The position numbers and the translations under genes are program-made. 64,000 nucleotides of DNA from Caballeronia sp. dw_276. GTDB lineage: Bacteria; Pseudomonadota; Gammaproteobacteria; Burkholderiales; Burkholderiaceae. This document shows positions 56,147-64,000 of this stretch, one piece after another (positions within the stretch are counted from its first letter, which is position 1; each line of letters starts with the position of its first letter). The stretch covers positions 372,001 to 436,000 of the forward strand of contig NZ_JAAVUV010000006.1 in the NCBI RefSeq assembly GCF_018449635.1, written 5' to 3'. The notes below the pieces were generated by a model. The model had not been told where the DNA came from and did not search any database. It saw nothing but the letters and a program-made list of their open reading frames with translations.

Positions 56147-57013
56147 ATGGCGGCACTCAAACCGCGCCGGACGCGTAGCACGACAACACCCCCGCGGGCG
56201 TTTCGCCGCAACAAGTCGGCGCAGGACATCGGCGTGCTCGAAACGAGGCGTGCCAAGCGGCAACAATTCTTGAGAAAGCGCGGCATCTATCTGCTGCCCA
56301 ATGCGTTCACCACGGCCGCGTTGTTTTGCGGCTTCTTCGCCGTCGTCCAGGCCATGAACGTGCGCTTCGAGATCGCGGCCATCGCGATCTTCGTGGCCAT
56401 GGTGCTCGACGGTATGGACGGTCGCGTTGCGCGCATGACGCATACGCAGAGCGCGTTTGGCGAGCAGTTCGACAGTCTTTCCGACATGGTTTCGTTCGGC
56501 GTTGCGCCCGCGCTGGTGATGTACGAATGGATCCTGAAGGATCTCGGCCGATGGGGCTGGCTTGCGGCGTTCGTCTATTGTTCGGGCGCTGCCTTGCGGT
56601 TGGCTCGCTTCAATACAAATGTAGGTGTGGTCGACAAACGCTATTTCCAGGGCCTGCCTAGCCCGGCTGCGGCCGCTTTGATCGCAGGTTTCGTGTGGCT
56701 CGCCACCGATAACCGCGTGCCGCTCAAGCTGGTCTGGCTGCCTTGGGTGGCGTTTGCCCTGACTATCTACGCCGGCGTGACAATGGTCTCGAACGCGCCG
56801 TTCTACAGCGGCAAGGCGCTCGACGTACGGTTTCGTGTGCCGTTTGCCGGTGTATTGCTGGTAGTCGTGGCGTTCGTGCTGGTGTCTTCAGATCCGCCTT
56901 TGATGCTGTTCGGACTCTTCGTTCTTTACGGTTTTTCGGGCTACGCCTGGTGGGGATACATGAGTTTGAGAGGACGGCCGAATCCGGCCCGGTCATCGGA
57001 AAAAGCGCATTGA
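56147..57013 (+). CDS. pssA: CDP-diacylglycerol-serine O-phosphatidyltransferase
   Basis: Makes phosphatidylserine from CDP-diacylglycerol and serine in the inner membrane. The 288-residue protein has a ~40-residue basic N-terminus, then about 7-8 membrane segments, with the CDP-alcohol phosphotransferase motif LDGMDGRVARMTHTQSAFGEQFDSLSD at ~88-114. Paired with psd. A terminator follows at once. Confidence 0.94.
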   Translation: MAALKPRRTRSTTTPPRAFRRNKSAQDIGVLETRRAKRQQFLRKRGIYLLPNAFTTAALFCGFFAVVQAMNVRFEIAAIAIFVAMVLDGMDGRVARMTHTQSAFGEQFDSLSDMVSFGVAPALVMYEWILKDLGRWGWLAAFVYCSGAALRLARFNTNVGVVDKRYFQGLPSPAAAALIAGFVWLATDNRVPLKLVWLPWVAFALTIYAGVTMVSNAPFYSGKALDVRFRVPFAGVLLVVVAFVLVSSDPPLMLFGLFVLYGFSGYAWWGYMSLRGRPNPARSSEKAH

Positions 57014-57017
57014 TATG

Positions 57018-57057
57018 AAGCGCGCATTGGTTATCGCAGCCAATGCGCGTTTTTTTC
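57018..57057 (+). terminator. Intrinsic terminator after pssA
   Basis: GCGCGCATTGG pairs with CCAATGCGCG around a 9-base loop and runs into TTTTTTT. Confidence 0.9.
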
Positions 57058-57106
57058 GACCGCGCCCCGCCGAAAGAACCCCAATCGTCCCGATCGGAAA
57101 GCCCAA

Positions 57107-57135
57107 TTGCACGCTTTTCAAAATGTAGTTATAGT
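57107..57135 (+). promoter_or_regulatory. Promoter of the leu leader/leuA
   Basis: -35 TTGCAC (57107-57112), a 17-base spacer, and -10 TATAGT (57130-57135). The predicted transcription start is about 57142, which is the first base of the leader-peptide ATG. Confidence 0.65.
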
Positions 57136-57141
57136 TTGCGA

Positions 57142-57228
57142 ATGAATTTTTTCGCCCATCTCCTCTCGTTGTCCCTAGCCGGTGCGCCGCTACGCGCGCT
57201 ACCGCTACTAGCGCGCCTGCCGCGCTAA
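57142..57228 (+). CDS. leuL: Leucine-rich leader peptide of leuA (attenuator)
   Basis: A 28-residue peptide. Nine residues are leucine, at positions 7, 8, 10, 12, 17, 20, 22, 23 and 26. Five of the nine use CTA, the rarest leucine codon in such a high-GC genome (positions 12, 17, 20, 22, 23). There is no ribosome-binding site before the ATG, and the predicted transcription start coincides with it, so the message may be leaderless. It lies between pssA and leuA with its last codons inside overlapping hairpins, the arrangement of leucine-controlled attenuation. Confidence 0.8.
   Translation: MNFFAHLLSLSLAGAPLRALPLLARLPR
57194..57227 (+). promoter_or_regulatory. Mutually exclusive hairpins of the leu attenuator
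   Basis: Hairpin A: GCGCGCTA (57194-57201) pairs with TAGCGCGC (57209-57216). Hairpin B: TAGCGCG (57209-57215) pairs with CGCGCTA (57221-57227). They share one strand, so only one can form. No T-run follows, but a pyrimidine-rich stretch (57231-57250) does, so termination may be Rho-dependent. Confidence 0.65.
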
Positions 57229-57351
57229 GCTTCCCGCCTCCCGTCTGCTCGTTCGTGGTTTTCGACGCCAGCGGTGGCGCGAACACCCGAATTCCGTATC
57301 GCCTTTCTCCACCGCCTTATTAAATCCAAAATTCCCCACTGGAGCCCGAAC

Positions 57352-58896
57352 ATGGCAGACAAACTCATCATTTTCGACACGACGCTTCGCGATGGCGAGC
57401 AGTCCCCCGGCGCGTCGATGACGAAAGACGAGAAGATCCGGATCGCAAAAGCGCTCGAACGGATGAAAGTCGATGTGATCGAAGCCGGTTTCGCCGCCAG
57501 TTCGAACGGCGACTTCGATGCTATCCACACCATTGCCGGCCTCATCAAGGACAGCACGATCTGCTCTCTCGCCCGCGCCAACGACAAGGACATCCAGCGC
57601 GCTGCCGACGCCCTCAAGCCCGCCGATCACTTCCGCATCCATACCTTCATTGCGACGTCGGCGTTGCACATGGAAAAGAAGCTGCGCATGAGCGCCGATC
57701 AGGTCTACGAGCAGGCGCGTCTTGCCACGCGTTTCGCGCGCAAGTTCACGGATGACGTAGAATTTTCGCCAGAAGACGGCAGCCGCTCGGATCTCGACTT
57801 TTTGTGCCGCGTGCTCGAAGCGGTGATCGATGAAGGCGCGACCATCATCAACATTCCGGATACGGTCGGCTACGCCGTGCCGGAAGGCTACGGCAATCTC
57901 ATCAAGACCATCCGCGAACGCGTGCCGAATTCGGACAAGGCGGTCTGGTCCGTGCATTGCCACGACGACCTCGGCATGGCGGTCGCCAATTCGCTGGCCG
58001 GCGTGCATATCGGCGGGGCGCGTCAGATCGAGTGCACCATCAACGGTCTCGGCGAGCGCGCGGGTAACACCGCGCTCGAAGAAGTCGTGATGGCGATGAA
58101 AACACGCAAGGATTATTACGGGTTGGAGCTCGGTATCGATACAACGCATATCGTCCCGACGTCGAAGCTCGTCTCGCAGATCACGGGTTTTGTCGTGCAG
58201 CCGAACAAGGCCGTGGTCGGCGCAAACGCGTTTGCGCATGCATCGGGCATTCATCAGGACGGCGTTTTGAAAGCGCGCGATACCTACGAAATCATGCGTG
58301 CGGAAGACGTTGGCTGGGCGACGAACAAGATCGTGCTTGGCAAGTTGTCGGGCCGAAATGCGTTCAAGCAGCGCCTCGAAGATCTGGGTGTGTCGCTGGA
58401 ATCGGAAACGGACGTGAACGCGGCGTTCGTGCGCTTCAAGGAACTGGCCGACCGCAAATCGGAAATCTTCGATGAAGACATCATGGCAATCGTCTCCGAA
58501 GAATCTGCGGAAGCCCAGGCGAAGGAAACGTTCCGTTTTGTATCGCTGGCGCAGCACTCCGAGACGGGCGAGCAGCCGCACGCACGCGTGGTGTTTGCGG
58601 TCGATGGAATCGAAGTGCGCGGCGAAGCACGCGGCAATGGTCCGGTCGATGCGACCTTGCACGCAATCGAATCGAAGGTGACGAGCGGCGCCGAGCTCGT
58701 GCTGTATTCGGTGAATGCAATCACCACGGGTACGCAAGCCCAGGGTGAAGTGACGGTGCGTTTGTCGAAGAGCGGCCGGATTGTGAACGGCGTGGGCACG
58801 GACCCGGATATTGTGGCGGCATCGGCGAAAGCGTATCTTGCCGCGCTCAACAAACTTCATTCGAAAGTCGAGAAGCTCAATCCGCAGCTTTCGTGA
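57352..58896 (+). CDS. leuA: 2-Isopropylmalate synthase
   Basis: First committed step of leucine synthesis. The 514-residue protein has the catalytic start [15 protein letters not shown] near residue 9, [16 protein letters not shown] with the metal-binding histidines near 202, and the C-terminal regulatory LeuA dimer domain (last ~130 residues) that binds leucine. TGGAG stands before ATG 57352; an in-frame start at 57274 lies within the untranslated leader. Controlled by the leader peptide upstream. Confidence 0.95.
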   Translation: MADKLIIFDTTLRDGEQSPGASMTKDEKIRIAKALERMKVDVIEAGFAASSNGDFDAIHTIAGLIKDSTICSLARANDKDIQRAADALKPADHFRIHTFIATSALHMEKKLRMSADQVYEQARLATRFARKFTDDVEFSPEDGSRSDLDFLCRVLEAVIDEGATIINIPDTVGYAVPEGYGNLIKTIRERVPNSDKAVWSVHCHDDLGMAVANSLAGVHIGGARQIECTINGLGERAGNTALEEVVMAMKTRKDYYGLELGIDTTHIVPTSKLVSQITGFVVQPNKAVVGANAFAHASGIHQDGVLKARDTYEIMRAEDVGWATNKIVLGKLSGRNAFKQRLEDLGVSLESETDVNAAFVRFKELADRKSEIFDEDIMAIVSEESAEAQAKETFRFVSLAQHSETGEQPHARVVFAVDGIEVRGEARGNGPVDATLHAIESKVTSGAELVLYSVNAITTGTQAQGEVTVRLSKSGRIVNGVGTDPDIVAASAKAYLAALNKLHSKVEKLNPQLS

Positions 58897-58944
58897 TCTT
58901 CATGAATCAACAGCAAGGCATTTGACCCGGTCGCCTTGTTGATT

Positions 58945-58980
58945 AAAAACGGCTCTCGCCAAAAGCGAGGGCCGTTTTTT
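58945..58980. terminator. Bidirectional intrinsic terminator (leuA / SulP gene)
   Basis: AAAAACGGCTCTCGC pairs with GCGAGGGCCGTTTTT around a short loop, with A- and T-runs on both sides. It serves both convergent genes. Confidence 0.9.
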
Positions 58981-58993
58981 ATTGTGGTGCTGA

Positions 58994-60559
58994 CTAGCGC
59001 AATACCCGTTTGAAAAAAGCTATCCGTGACGGATGCGCTGGCCGTTCCCGCGCCGCGTTGTCCAACTGCCGGCACTCAACGTGAATCCCGCGAGCGGGAG
59101 CATCTGCGATGAACTTATCGATGAGTTCACGCACGTCGGGATCGATGAAATCCGCGCGGCTTGCGTCGACGATCACCGTCGCGTTGTCGGGAATCTGCTT
59201 GAGGTGATGCTTGAGCGATACCTTTCCGAGAAACGACACGTCCTTGCGAAACGAGAGCAGGAAGTGATCGTCGTGTTGCGCTATGGTGATCGGCCGCTGC
59301 AAGTTCGCGTGGATAGCAAGCGCGATGCTGCACGCGATACCGAGCAAAATGCCGATCAGCAAATCGGTCGTCAACACGCCGACGATCGTCACAATAAACG
59401 GCGCAAACCGCACGAATCCCTGCTTCGCGACGGCTTTGAAAAGCGAAGGTTTTGCGAGCTTCAAACCGGTAAAAATCAGGATCGCGGCGAGGCACGCCAG
59501 CGGAATGAGATTGATGACCGCCGTCAGCGCGAACACGCTCGCTAGCAGCAGCACGCCGTGAATGACGGCCGACCATCGGCTTTGCGCGCCCGCGTGGACG
59601 TTGGCCGAACTGCGCACGATCACGGACGTGATCGGCAATGCGCCAATCGCGCCCGCCATCATGTTGCCGATTCCCTGCGCCTTCAATTCACGATCCGGAT
59701 GCGCCGCGCGTTTTTTCGGATCGATCTGCTCGACAGCCTCCAGACTCAGCAAGGTTTCGAGACTCGCCACGATGGCAAGCGTCATCGCAAGGCGCCAGAC
59801 ATCGGGATTGATGAGTTGTTCGAAGTTTGGCCAGTCGAGGGCGGCGTTCAATGCGGCGAACGAAGCCAGCGAGGGCAGCGACACACGATGCTCCGCCGGC
59901 GGCGCAAAACCCGGTGCGGTGTAGTCGAGCGCCAGCGTGATTGCAATGCCGAGCATCACCACGGCAAGCGGCGCAGGCATTGCGCGTACCAGCGCAAAGC
60001 GGCGCATCGCCCGGGTTTCCCAACCGGCCAGGATCGCGATCGACACAATGGCGACCGCGCAGGCGGCGAGCGACATCGCGCCAAAAGGTGTGGCGATCGT
60101 GCCGGGCGCTCCGGCCGCGACGTGGGCGCCATCGTTGGCAAAACCGGCGGCGAGCGGCACTTGCTTGATGATGAGCAACAAGCCGATCGCGGCGAGCATC
60201 CCTTTGATCACCGACGACGGCACGTACGCCGCAAAACGCCCGGCCTTCAGCATGCCGAATCCGAACTGGATCGCGCCCGCGAGCATCACGGCCATGAGGA
60301 AAGTGGAAAAGCTGCCGAGCTTGGCAATGCCGTCCACCACGATCACGACGAGTCCCGCCGCCGGTCCGCTCACGCTCAATTGCGAGCCGCTCAAAAGCGC
60401 CACCACCAGCCCGCCGATAATGCCCGACAGCAAGCCCGCAAACGGTTCGACGCCGGATGCATTGGCAATGCCGAGGCACAACGGCATCGCGACAAGGAAG
60501 ACGACGGTGCCCGCGAACATGTCGCGAGGGAAATTGGCAAACGTTTGGCGTAGGTTCAT
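58994..60559 (-). CDS. SulP-family anion transporter with STAS domain
   Basis: A 521-residue inner-membrane transporter of the SulP/SLC26 family: about 12-14 hydrophobic segments (early DMFAGTVVFLVAMPLCLGIANASG, central signature LEAVEQIDPKKRAAHPDRELKAQGIGN) and a C-terminal STAS domain (~435-505, DNATVIVDASRADFIDPDVRELIDKF). Members move sulfate or bicarbonate. The upstream beta-carbonic anhydrase gene (95-base gap, same direction) favours bicarbonate. Confidence 0.9.
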   Translation of the reverse strand: MNLRQTFANFPRDMFAGTVVFLVAMPLCLGIANASGVEPFAGLLSGIIGGLVVALLSGSQLSVSGPAAGLVVIVVDGIAKLGSFSTFLMAVMLAGAIQFGFGMLKAGRFAAYVPSSVIKGMLAAIGLLLIIKQVPLAAGFANDGAHVAAGAPGTIATPFGAMSLAACAVAIVSIAILAGWETRAMRRFALVRAMPAPLAVVMLGIAITLALDYTAPGFAPPAEHRVSLPSLASFAALNAALDWPNFEQLINPDVWRLAMTLAIVASLETLLSLEAVEQIDPKKRAAHPDRELKAQGIGNMMAGAIGALPITSVIVRSSANVHAGAQSRWSAVIHGVLLLASVFALTAVINLIPLACLAAILIFTGLKLAKPSLFKAVAKQGFVRFAPFIVTIVGVLTTDLLIGILLGIACSIALAIHANLQRPITIAQHDDHFLLSFRKDVSFLGKVSLKHHLKQIPDNATVIVDASRADFIDPDVRELIDKFIADAPARGIHVECRQLDNAARERPAHPSRIAFFKRVLR

Positions 60560-60654
60560 AGGCTTTTTTGGGCGCGAGTTGGACCGTGCGATGTCCCAGG
60601 GGATGTCGCACAGAAGAAGTTTGGAGCTGGGGTTTTGCGCCGGCTGGCTGGTAA

Positions 60655-61308
60655 CTAATTGCCGGCTGTTTCGGTCATGTAGTGCACGGCGCTTGGGGCA
60701 GGTTCAGCGTCCGCGTCAGCCGGATCGCCGGATGAAAGCACCTTGATGCGGCCATCGCGCAGGCCGAAGATCCAGCCATGGACGCGCGGCGGGCGCTCGG
60801 CGTCGCGAACGGTCGACACGCGCCGTATTGCGTGGACTTGTTCCAGCACGCTCAGCTCGGCGAGCCGGTCGATGCGTCCGTCGCCGGGTTCGATGGCATC
60901 GAGTTCATCGCTGTGTTTTCGAGCCAAAGCGCACAACGGCGCGATCCGACGGTTGACGTGCGGCAGCGACGGCGACATGGGCAGCAACGACGCGCGCACG
61001 CCGCCGCATCCGTAATGTCCGCACACGATCACATCGTCCACTTTTAGCACGTTCACCGCGTATTCGAGGACGCTCATGGTGTTGTCGTCGTCAGGTGAAA
61101 AGAGGTTCGCGATGTTGCGATGGACGAACAGATCACCGGGCTTGGAGTGCGTAATGGTCTCGGCCGGCACACGGCTGTCCGAACAGCCAAGCCACAGTAC
61201 GGTCGGGCTTTGTCCCTGAGCGAGGGTTTCGAAAAAGGCGGGGTCGCTGGCAGCGATTTCCGCCGCCCAACCCACGTTTTCGACAAGCATGCGTTTGGGT
61301 CTAGTCAT
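60655..61308 (-). CDS. Beta-class carbonic anhydrase
   Basis: Interconverts CO2 and bicarbonate with a zinc centre. The 217-residue beta-class enzyme has GCSDSR (~43-48, zinc-ligand cysteine plus the Asp/Arg dyad) and HYGCGG (~102-107, the other two zinc ligands), with typical length. ATG 61308 is preceded by GGAG at 8 bases; an upstream in-frame start is less likely. It heads a two-gene unit with a SulP transporter. Confidence 0.92.
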   Translation of the reverse strand: MTRPKRMLVENVGWAAEIAASDPAFFETLAQGQSPTVLWLGCSDSRVPAETITHSKPGDLFVHRNIANLFSPDDDNTMSVLEYAVNVLKVDDVIVCGHYGCGGVRASLLPMSPSLPHVNRRIAPLCALARKHSDELDAIEPGDGRIDRLAELSVLEQVHAIRRVSTVRDAERPPRVHGWIFGLRDGRIKVLSSGDPADADAEPAPSAVHYMTETAGN

Positions 61309-61442
61309 GGTGAATGCTCCAATCAGCTCCAAAAGCGTAATGGTAGGCGATGTACAGGGAAACAATGTTCCGGTTTGCTGACACATCGTAGGCGTAAGCT
61401 TACGAATTACTTTCTATGAAAAGGTTCCGGACGTCCAGGCAT

Positions 61443-61475
61443 AAAAAATGCCGCGTTTGACGGCGGCATTTTTTT
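61443..61475. terminator. Bidirectional intrinsic terminator downstream of the lipoprotein gene
   Basis: AAAAAATGCCGC pairs with GCGGCATTTTTT around a 7-base loop. It lies between the carbonic anhydrase gene's start and the end of the lipoprotein gene, and would stop transcription from the latter. Confidence 0.85.
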
Positions 61476-61530
61476 CGGACGAGAAATAAATCGCCCGGTG
61501 GGCGCGAGAGGCGCTTGATTGCTGGCTGCT

Positions 61531-62037
61531 TCAGAAGAAGTTGCGGCGATCTGGATCGTGCAGCGGATCCGGTGTTTTTTGCGTGAGGCGGACGATGCCC
61601 TGGTCATCGAAGTAGAAGCTGAACATCATGTACCAATAACCCGCTTCCATATACCGATAAGTCCAGACTTCACGCTTCATCAACGGGAAGTAGGATGTCT
61701 CGACCGGGCGCCCGAAGTTCAGCAATACGTCCTTGCGGGTCCACGTACCAATTTGCGCCTTATAGAACTCGTTTTCGTCTAGAACCTGCCGCACGCTCAC
61801 AATTTTTCCGGATGCATCGATGTCAGCCGCCGTCGTGACTTCGCCCAGCGGTTGGGTCGGCCACATCAGGCGCTTGCCGCCGTTCGGCAGGTCGTAGACC
61901 TCTTTCGGCGGCCCGAGCCGGGCGGTCACCGTCGATGAATCCGCGCCCGCCTGATAGTTTTGCCACGGCTGCGCACATGCCGTCATCAACAGGGCCAGAA
62001 CTATCGCGGCCGGTTTTCGTATCGATTTGATCAACAT
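61531..62037 (-). CDS. Small outer-membrane-type lipoprotein
   Basis: A 168-residue lipoprotein: signal peptide with lipobox LMTAC (cysteine at about 22) and mature region containing two BamE/SmpA-like repeats, DSSTVTARLGPPKEVYDLPNGGKRLMW and TRKDVLLNFGRPVETSYFP. Such domains are found in OmlA-type envelope proteins. ATG 62037 is chosen for the strong AGGAGG before it; a longer start at 62064 exists. It ends before a terminator. The specific role is unknown. Confidence 0.82.
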   Translation of the reverse strand: MLIKSIRKPAAIVLALLMTACAQPWQNYQAGADSSTVTARLGPPKEVYDLPNGGKRLMWPTQPLGEVTTAADIDASGKIVSVRQVLDENEFYKAQIGTWTRKDVLLNFGRPVETSYFPLMKREVWTYRYMEAGYWYMMFSFYFDDQGIVRLTQKTPDPLHDPDRRNFF

Positions 62038-62267
62038 TGAAGCCTCCTTCGTGTGCGTGTCCACAAGTCATCGTGGGTTTTTTGCTGTGGTGCTTATTTT
62101 GACATGGGGCAGGGCGGGTGATTGCAGCCGTTGCCCGGCTCGCTTGTTCAGGAAACGCGCAGCCACGCACGGGTATTCCATTTAAGCGCGCATTTCTTTG
62201 GATGTTGCACGCGGCGTGCCCCGAGGCCTATGATCCGCGGTTCGGTTTTTATCTTGGATGGGGCGGT

Positions 62268-63554
62268 ATGGGATTGCGTGATTTCTTGGCGAAATGCAGC
62301 AGAGCGGCAGTTACAGCGATTGTTTGCGGTGGCTTCGCTGCGCCGGCCGTGGCCGCCGACCTCGCGCCGATTCGCATCGCGATGATCGAAGGGATGTCGG
62401 GCCCGTTTGCCAACGCGGGTGCGTCGGTCGAGCGCAATTTGCGCTTCGGCGTGGAACGCGTGAATGCCAACGGGGGCGTGGTGTTGCCTGACGGGCGGCA
62501 TCTGCTGCAACTGGTGGTGCTCGATGGCAAAGGCAGCAGCGAGGCGAGCCTCGTGCAACTGCGCGCGGCCATCGACCAGGGAATCGGTTTCGTCACGCAG
62601 GGCAATAGCTCGGCGGTGGCTGCGGCGCTCGTCGATGCCATCAACAAGCAGAACGCTCGCGATCCTGAACATCGCGTGGTCTTCCTGAATTATTCCGCCG
62701 ACGATCCGGCCCTCACCAACGAAAACTGCAGTTTCTGGCATTTCCGCTTCGATGCTCACGCCGGCATGCGCATGAACGCACTCGCCGATGTAATCCAGCG
62801 CGAGAAATCGGTGAAAAAGGTCTATTTGTTCAACCAGGACTACAGCTTCGGCCACGATGTCAGCCGCGAAGCACAACGTGCGCTGAAGGAGCGCCGGCCG
62901 GACATCGCAATCGTCGCCGATGAATTCATCCCCGCCGGACGCGTGAAGGATTTCGCGCCGTACATCGCGAAGATCCGTTCGAGCGGCGCCGATGCCGTCA
63001 TCACCGGCAACTGGGGCAACGACCTGACGCTGCTGGTCAAGGCCGCGCGGGAGCAGGGCCTCGACACGCACTTCTACACGTTTTATGGCAACAGCCTGGG
63101 AGCGCCCGCCGCATTGGGCGATGCCGGCGTGGAGCACGTGGTGGCGGTGGCGGACTGGCATCCGAACGCGGGCGGCGCGAGCTCCGATGCGTATTACGCG
63201 GCGTTCCGGAGCCGTTATCCCGCTTCCGCCGACGACTACCTCTTCCTGCGCATGCCGCTGATGATCGAAATGCTCGGCAACGCAATGCAAAAGGCGAGGA
63301 GCGCAGATCCGACAGCCGTCGCTCGCGCCCTGGAAGGCATGAAGCTCGACACGGGTTTCCAGACAACTGAAATGCGCGCGGCGGACCACCAGGTGATCCA
63401 GCCCCTTTACGTCATCGAAATGGACAAAGCGGGCACGCCGGGCGTGCGCTTCGACAATGAAGGCTCGACCTTCGGCTTTCGCACCTTGCTCAAGATTCCG
63501 GCGGCAAATACGGCGATGCCGACGACCTGCCAGATGAAACGTCCGGCGCCGTGA
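62268..63554 (+). CDS. Branched-chain amino acid-type ABC transporter binding protein (orphan)
   Basis: A 428-residue periplasmic binding protein of the LivJ/LivK (Peripla_BP_6) family. A signal peptide ([18 protein letters not shown]) precedes [39 protein letters not shown], and a central [26 protein letters not shown] hinge region. ATG 62268 follows a GGATGGGG site. No livHMGF genes are next to it, so its transporter partners lie elsewhere or it acts as a sensor. Substrate unknown. Confidence 0.85.
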   Translation: MGLRDFLAKCSRAAVTAIVCGGFAAPAVAADLAPIRIAMIEGMSGPFANAGASVERNLRFGVERVNANGGVVLPDGRHLLQLVVLDGKGSSEASLVQLRAAIDQGIGFVTQGNSSAVAAALVDAINKQNARDPEHRVVFLNYSADDPALTNENCSFWHFRFDAHAGMRMNALADVIQREKSVKKVYLFNQDYSFGHDVSREAQRALKERRPDIAIVADEFIPAGRVKDFAPYIAKIRSSGADAVITGNWGNDLTLLVKAAREQGLDTHFYTFYGNSLGAPAALGDAGVEHVVAVADWHPNAGGASSDAYYAAFRSRYPASADDYLFLRMPLMIEMLGNAMQKARSADPTAVARALEGMKLDTGFQTTEMRAADHQVIQPLYVIEMDKAGTPGVRFDNEGSTFGFRTLLKIPAANTAMPTTCQMKRPAP

Positions 63555-63617
63555 ACGCAGCCGGAAAAGCTTGGGCGCAGGCCTATTGCGTAATAGCGTT
63601 CGCTGGCCGTAACCGTG

Positions 63618-63645
63618 TCGACGGACAAAACCGCTGTGCTATAAT
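63618..63645 (+). promoter_or_regulatory. rpsO promoter
   Basis: -35-like TCGACG (63618-63623), a 16-base spacer, and perfect -10 TATAAT (63640-63645). Predicted start near 63652, at the base of the structured leader. Confidence 0.6.
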
Positions 63646-63651
63646 TCGCGA

Positions 63652-63703
63652 CTTGCCGTATGCAGGGCTGGGCTTCAAACCCCGCTTGAACGCGTCCGGC
63701 AAG
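63652..63703 (+). promoter_or_regulatory. Structured 5' leader of rpsO (candidate S15 autoregulatory element)
   Basis: CTTGCCG (63652-63658) pairs with CGGCAAG (63697-63703). Inside, GCTGGG/CCCCGC and the alternative TTCAA/TTGAA stems compete, giving pseudoknot-like options. rpsO mRNA leaders in other bacteria bind S15 for feedback; this is a candidate for that. Confidence 0.5.
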
Positions 63704-63799
63704 GTAATCCAAGGCCGAAGTATGGCTGAGGAAAGATGCAGAAAACCCACGGCACGGCCCTTCTTCCGTGACCGCCTGTTCGTATCAAAGGAAAATCAA

Positions 63800-64000
63800 A
63801 TGTCTACCGTAGTTGCTCATGCAAAGAAGTCCGACGTCGTCGCAGAATATGCGCGCGCCGCAAATGACACTGGATCGCCTGAAGTGCAAGTCGCACTGCT
63901 CACGACCCGTATCAACGAACTGACCGTTCACTTCAAGGCCCACACGAAGGATCACCACAGCCGCCGCGGTCTGCTGCGCATGGTGAGCCGTCGCCGCAAG
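63800..64000 (+). CDS. rpsO: Ribosomal protein S15 (5' part)
   Basis: The first 67 residues of S15, an early-assembling 16S rRNA-binding protein. The sequence has [24 protein letters not shown] and [18 protein letters not shown], both conserved in S15, including the HHS rRNA-contact region. AAAGGAAAA precedes the ATG. The window ends about 22 residues before the expected C-terminus. Confidence 0.97.
   Translation, partial: MSTVVAHAKKSDVVAEYARAANDTGSPEVQVALLTTRINELTVHFKAHTKDHHSRRGLLRMVSRRRK

Noticed and set aside
57208..58860. A 550-codon open frame antisense to leuA
   Set aside because: leuA is certain on the other strand. In this high-GC DNA long antisense frames arise from codon bias; the protein is arginine/histidine-rich without family motifs.

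Overview
The window is a high-GC betaproteobacterial chromosome segment, most like Burkholderiaceae (Paraburkholderia/Caballeronia/Burkholderia). Support comes from an inositol operon with an IolC kinase-aldolase fusion, a CioAB-type bd oxidase, a short class I IlvC, the ilvIHC-psd-pssA-leuA order, an ECF sigma/DUF3619/DUF3106/RDD block and typical betaproteobacterial codon bias. No prophage, transposase, CRISPR array, tRNA or rRNA gene was seen. Genus cannot be fixed from this alone.

Layout. 1-10.8 kb: myo-inositol uptake and catabolism. A leftward operon (binding protein, permease, ATPase, iolC, iolD, iolE) diverges from iolR-iolG-iolG-like; a GGAA-N6-TTCC operator overlaps the iolR promoter. 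10.9-21.5 kb: a TusA-like protein, galU, valS, uvrD-mtnN, a Fur-box-driven pair of unknown genes, and prpE. 21.5-22.4 kb: a HicAB-like two-gene module whose promoter lies in a 40-bp palindrome. 22.4-32 kb: a fosmidomycin-resistance-type exporter, a chemoreceptor behind a FliA-type promoter, and three HDOD/GGDEF/EAL signalling genes. 32-42.9 kb: periplasmic peroxiredoxin, cioAB, a guanidine-II riboswitch with sugE/gdx, DUF4126, a large FtsX-type permease, truncated haemoglobin, DUF924, and a TetR-LOG-SDR operon.

43.0-45.7 kb: a plcP-like, agt-like, dgkA operon directly behind a Pho box, read here as phosphate-starvation lipid remodelling. 45.7-48.1 kb: a TonB-dependent receptor with a Fur box. 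48.4-51.5 kb: a zinc-ribbon methyltransferase and the leftward sigma-factor operon. 51.9-58.9 kb: ilvI-ilvH-ilvC, psd-pssA, then leuA behind a leucine-rich leader peptide with mutually exclusive hairpins. 59-64 kb: a carbonic anhydrase/SulP pair, a small lipoprotein, an orphan LivK-type binding protein and the start of rpsO with a structured leader.

The most noteworthy signals are the Pho-box lipid-remodelling operon, the leu attenuator rich in the rare CTA codon, the guanidine riboswitch, the cysteine-rich HicA-like module, and the Fur-controlled small-gene pair. All function calls rest on reading protein sequence and motifs by eye; no searches or computations were run.
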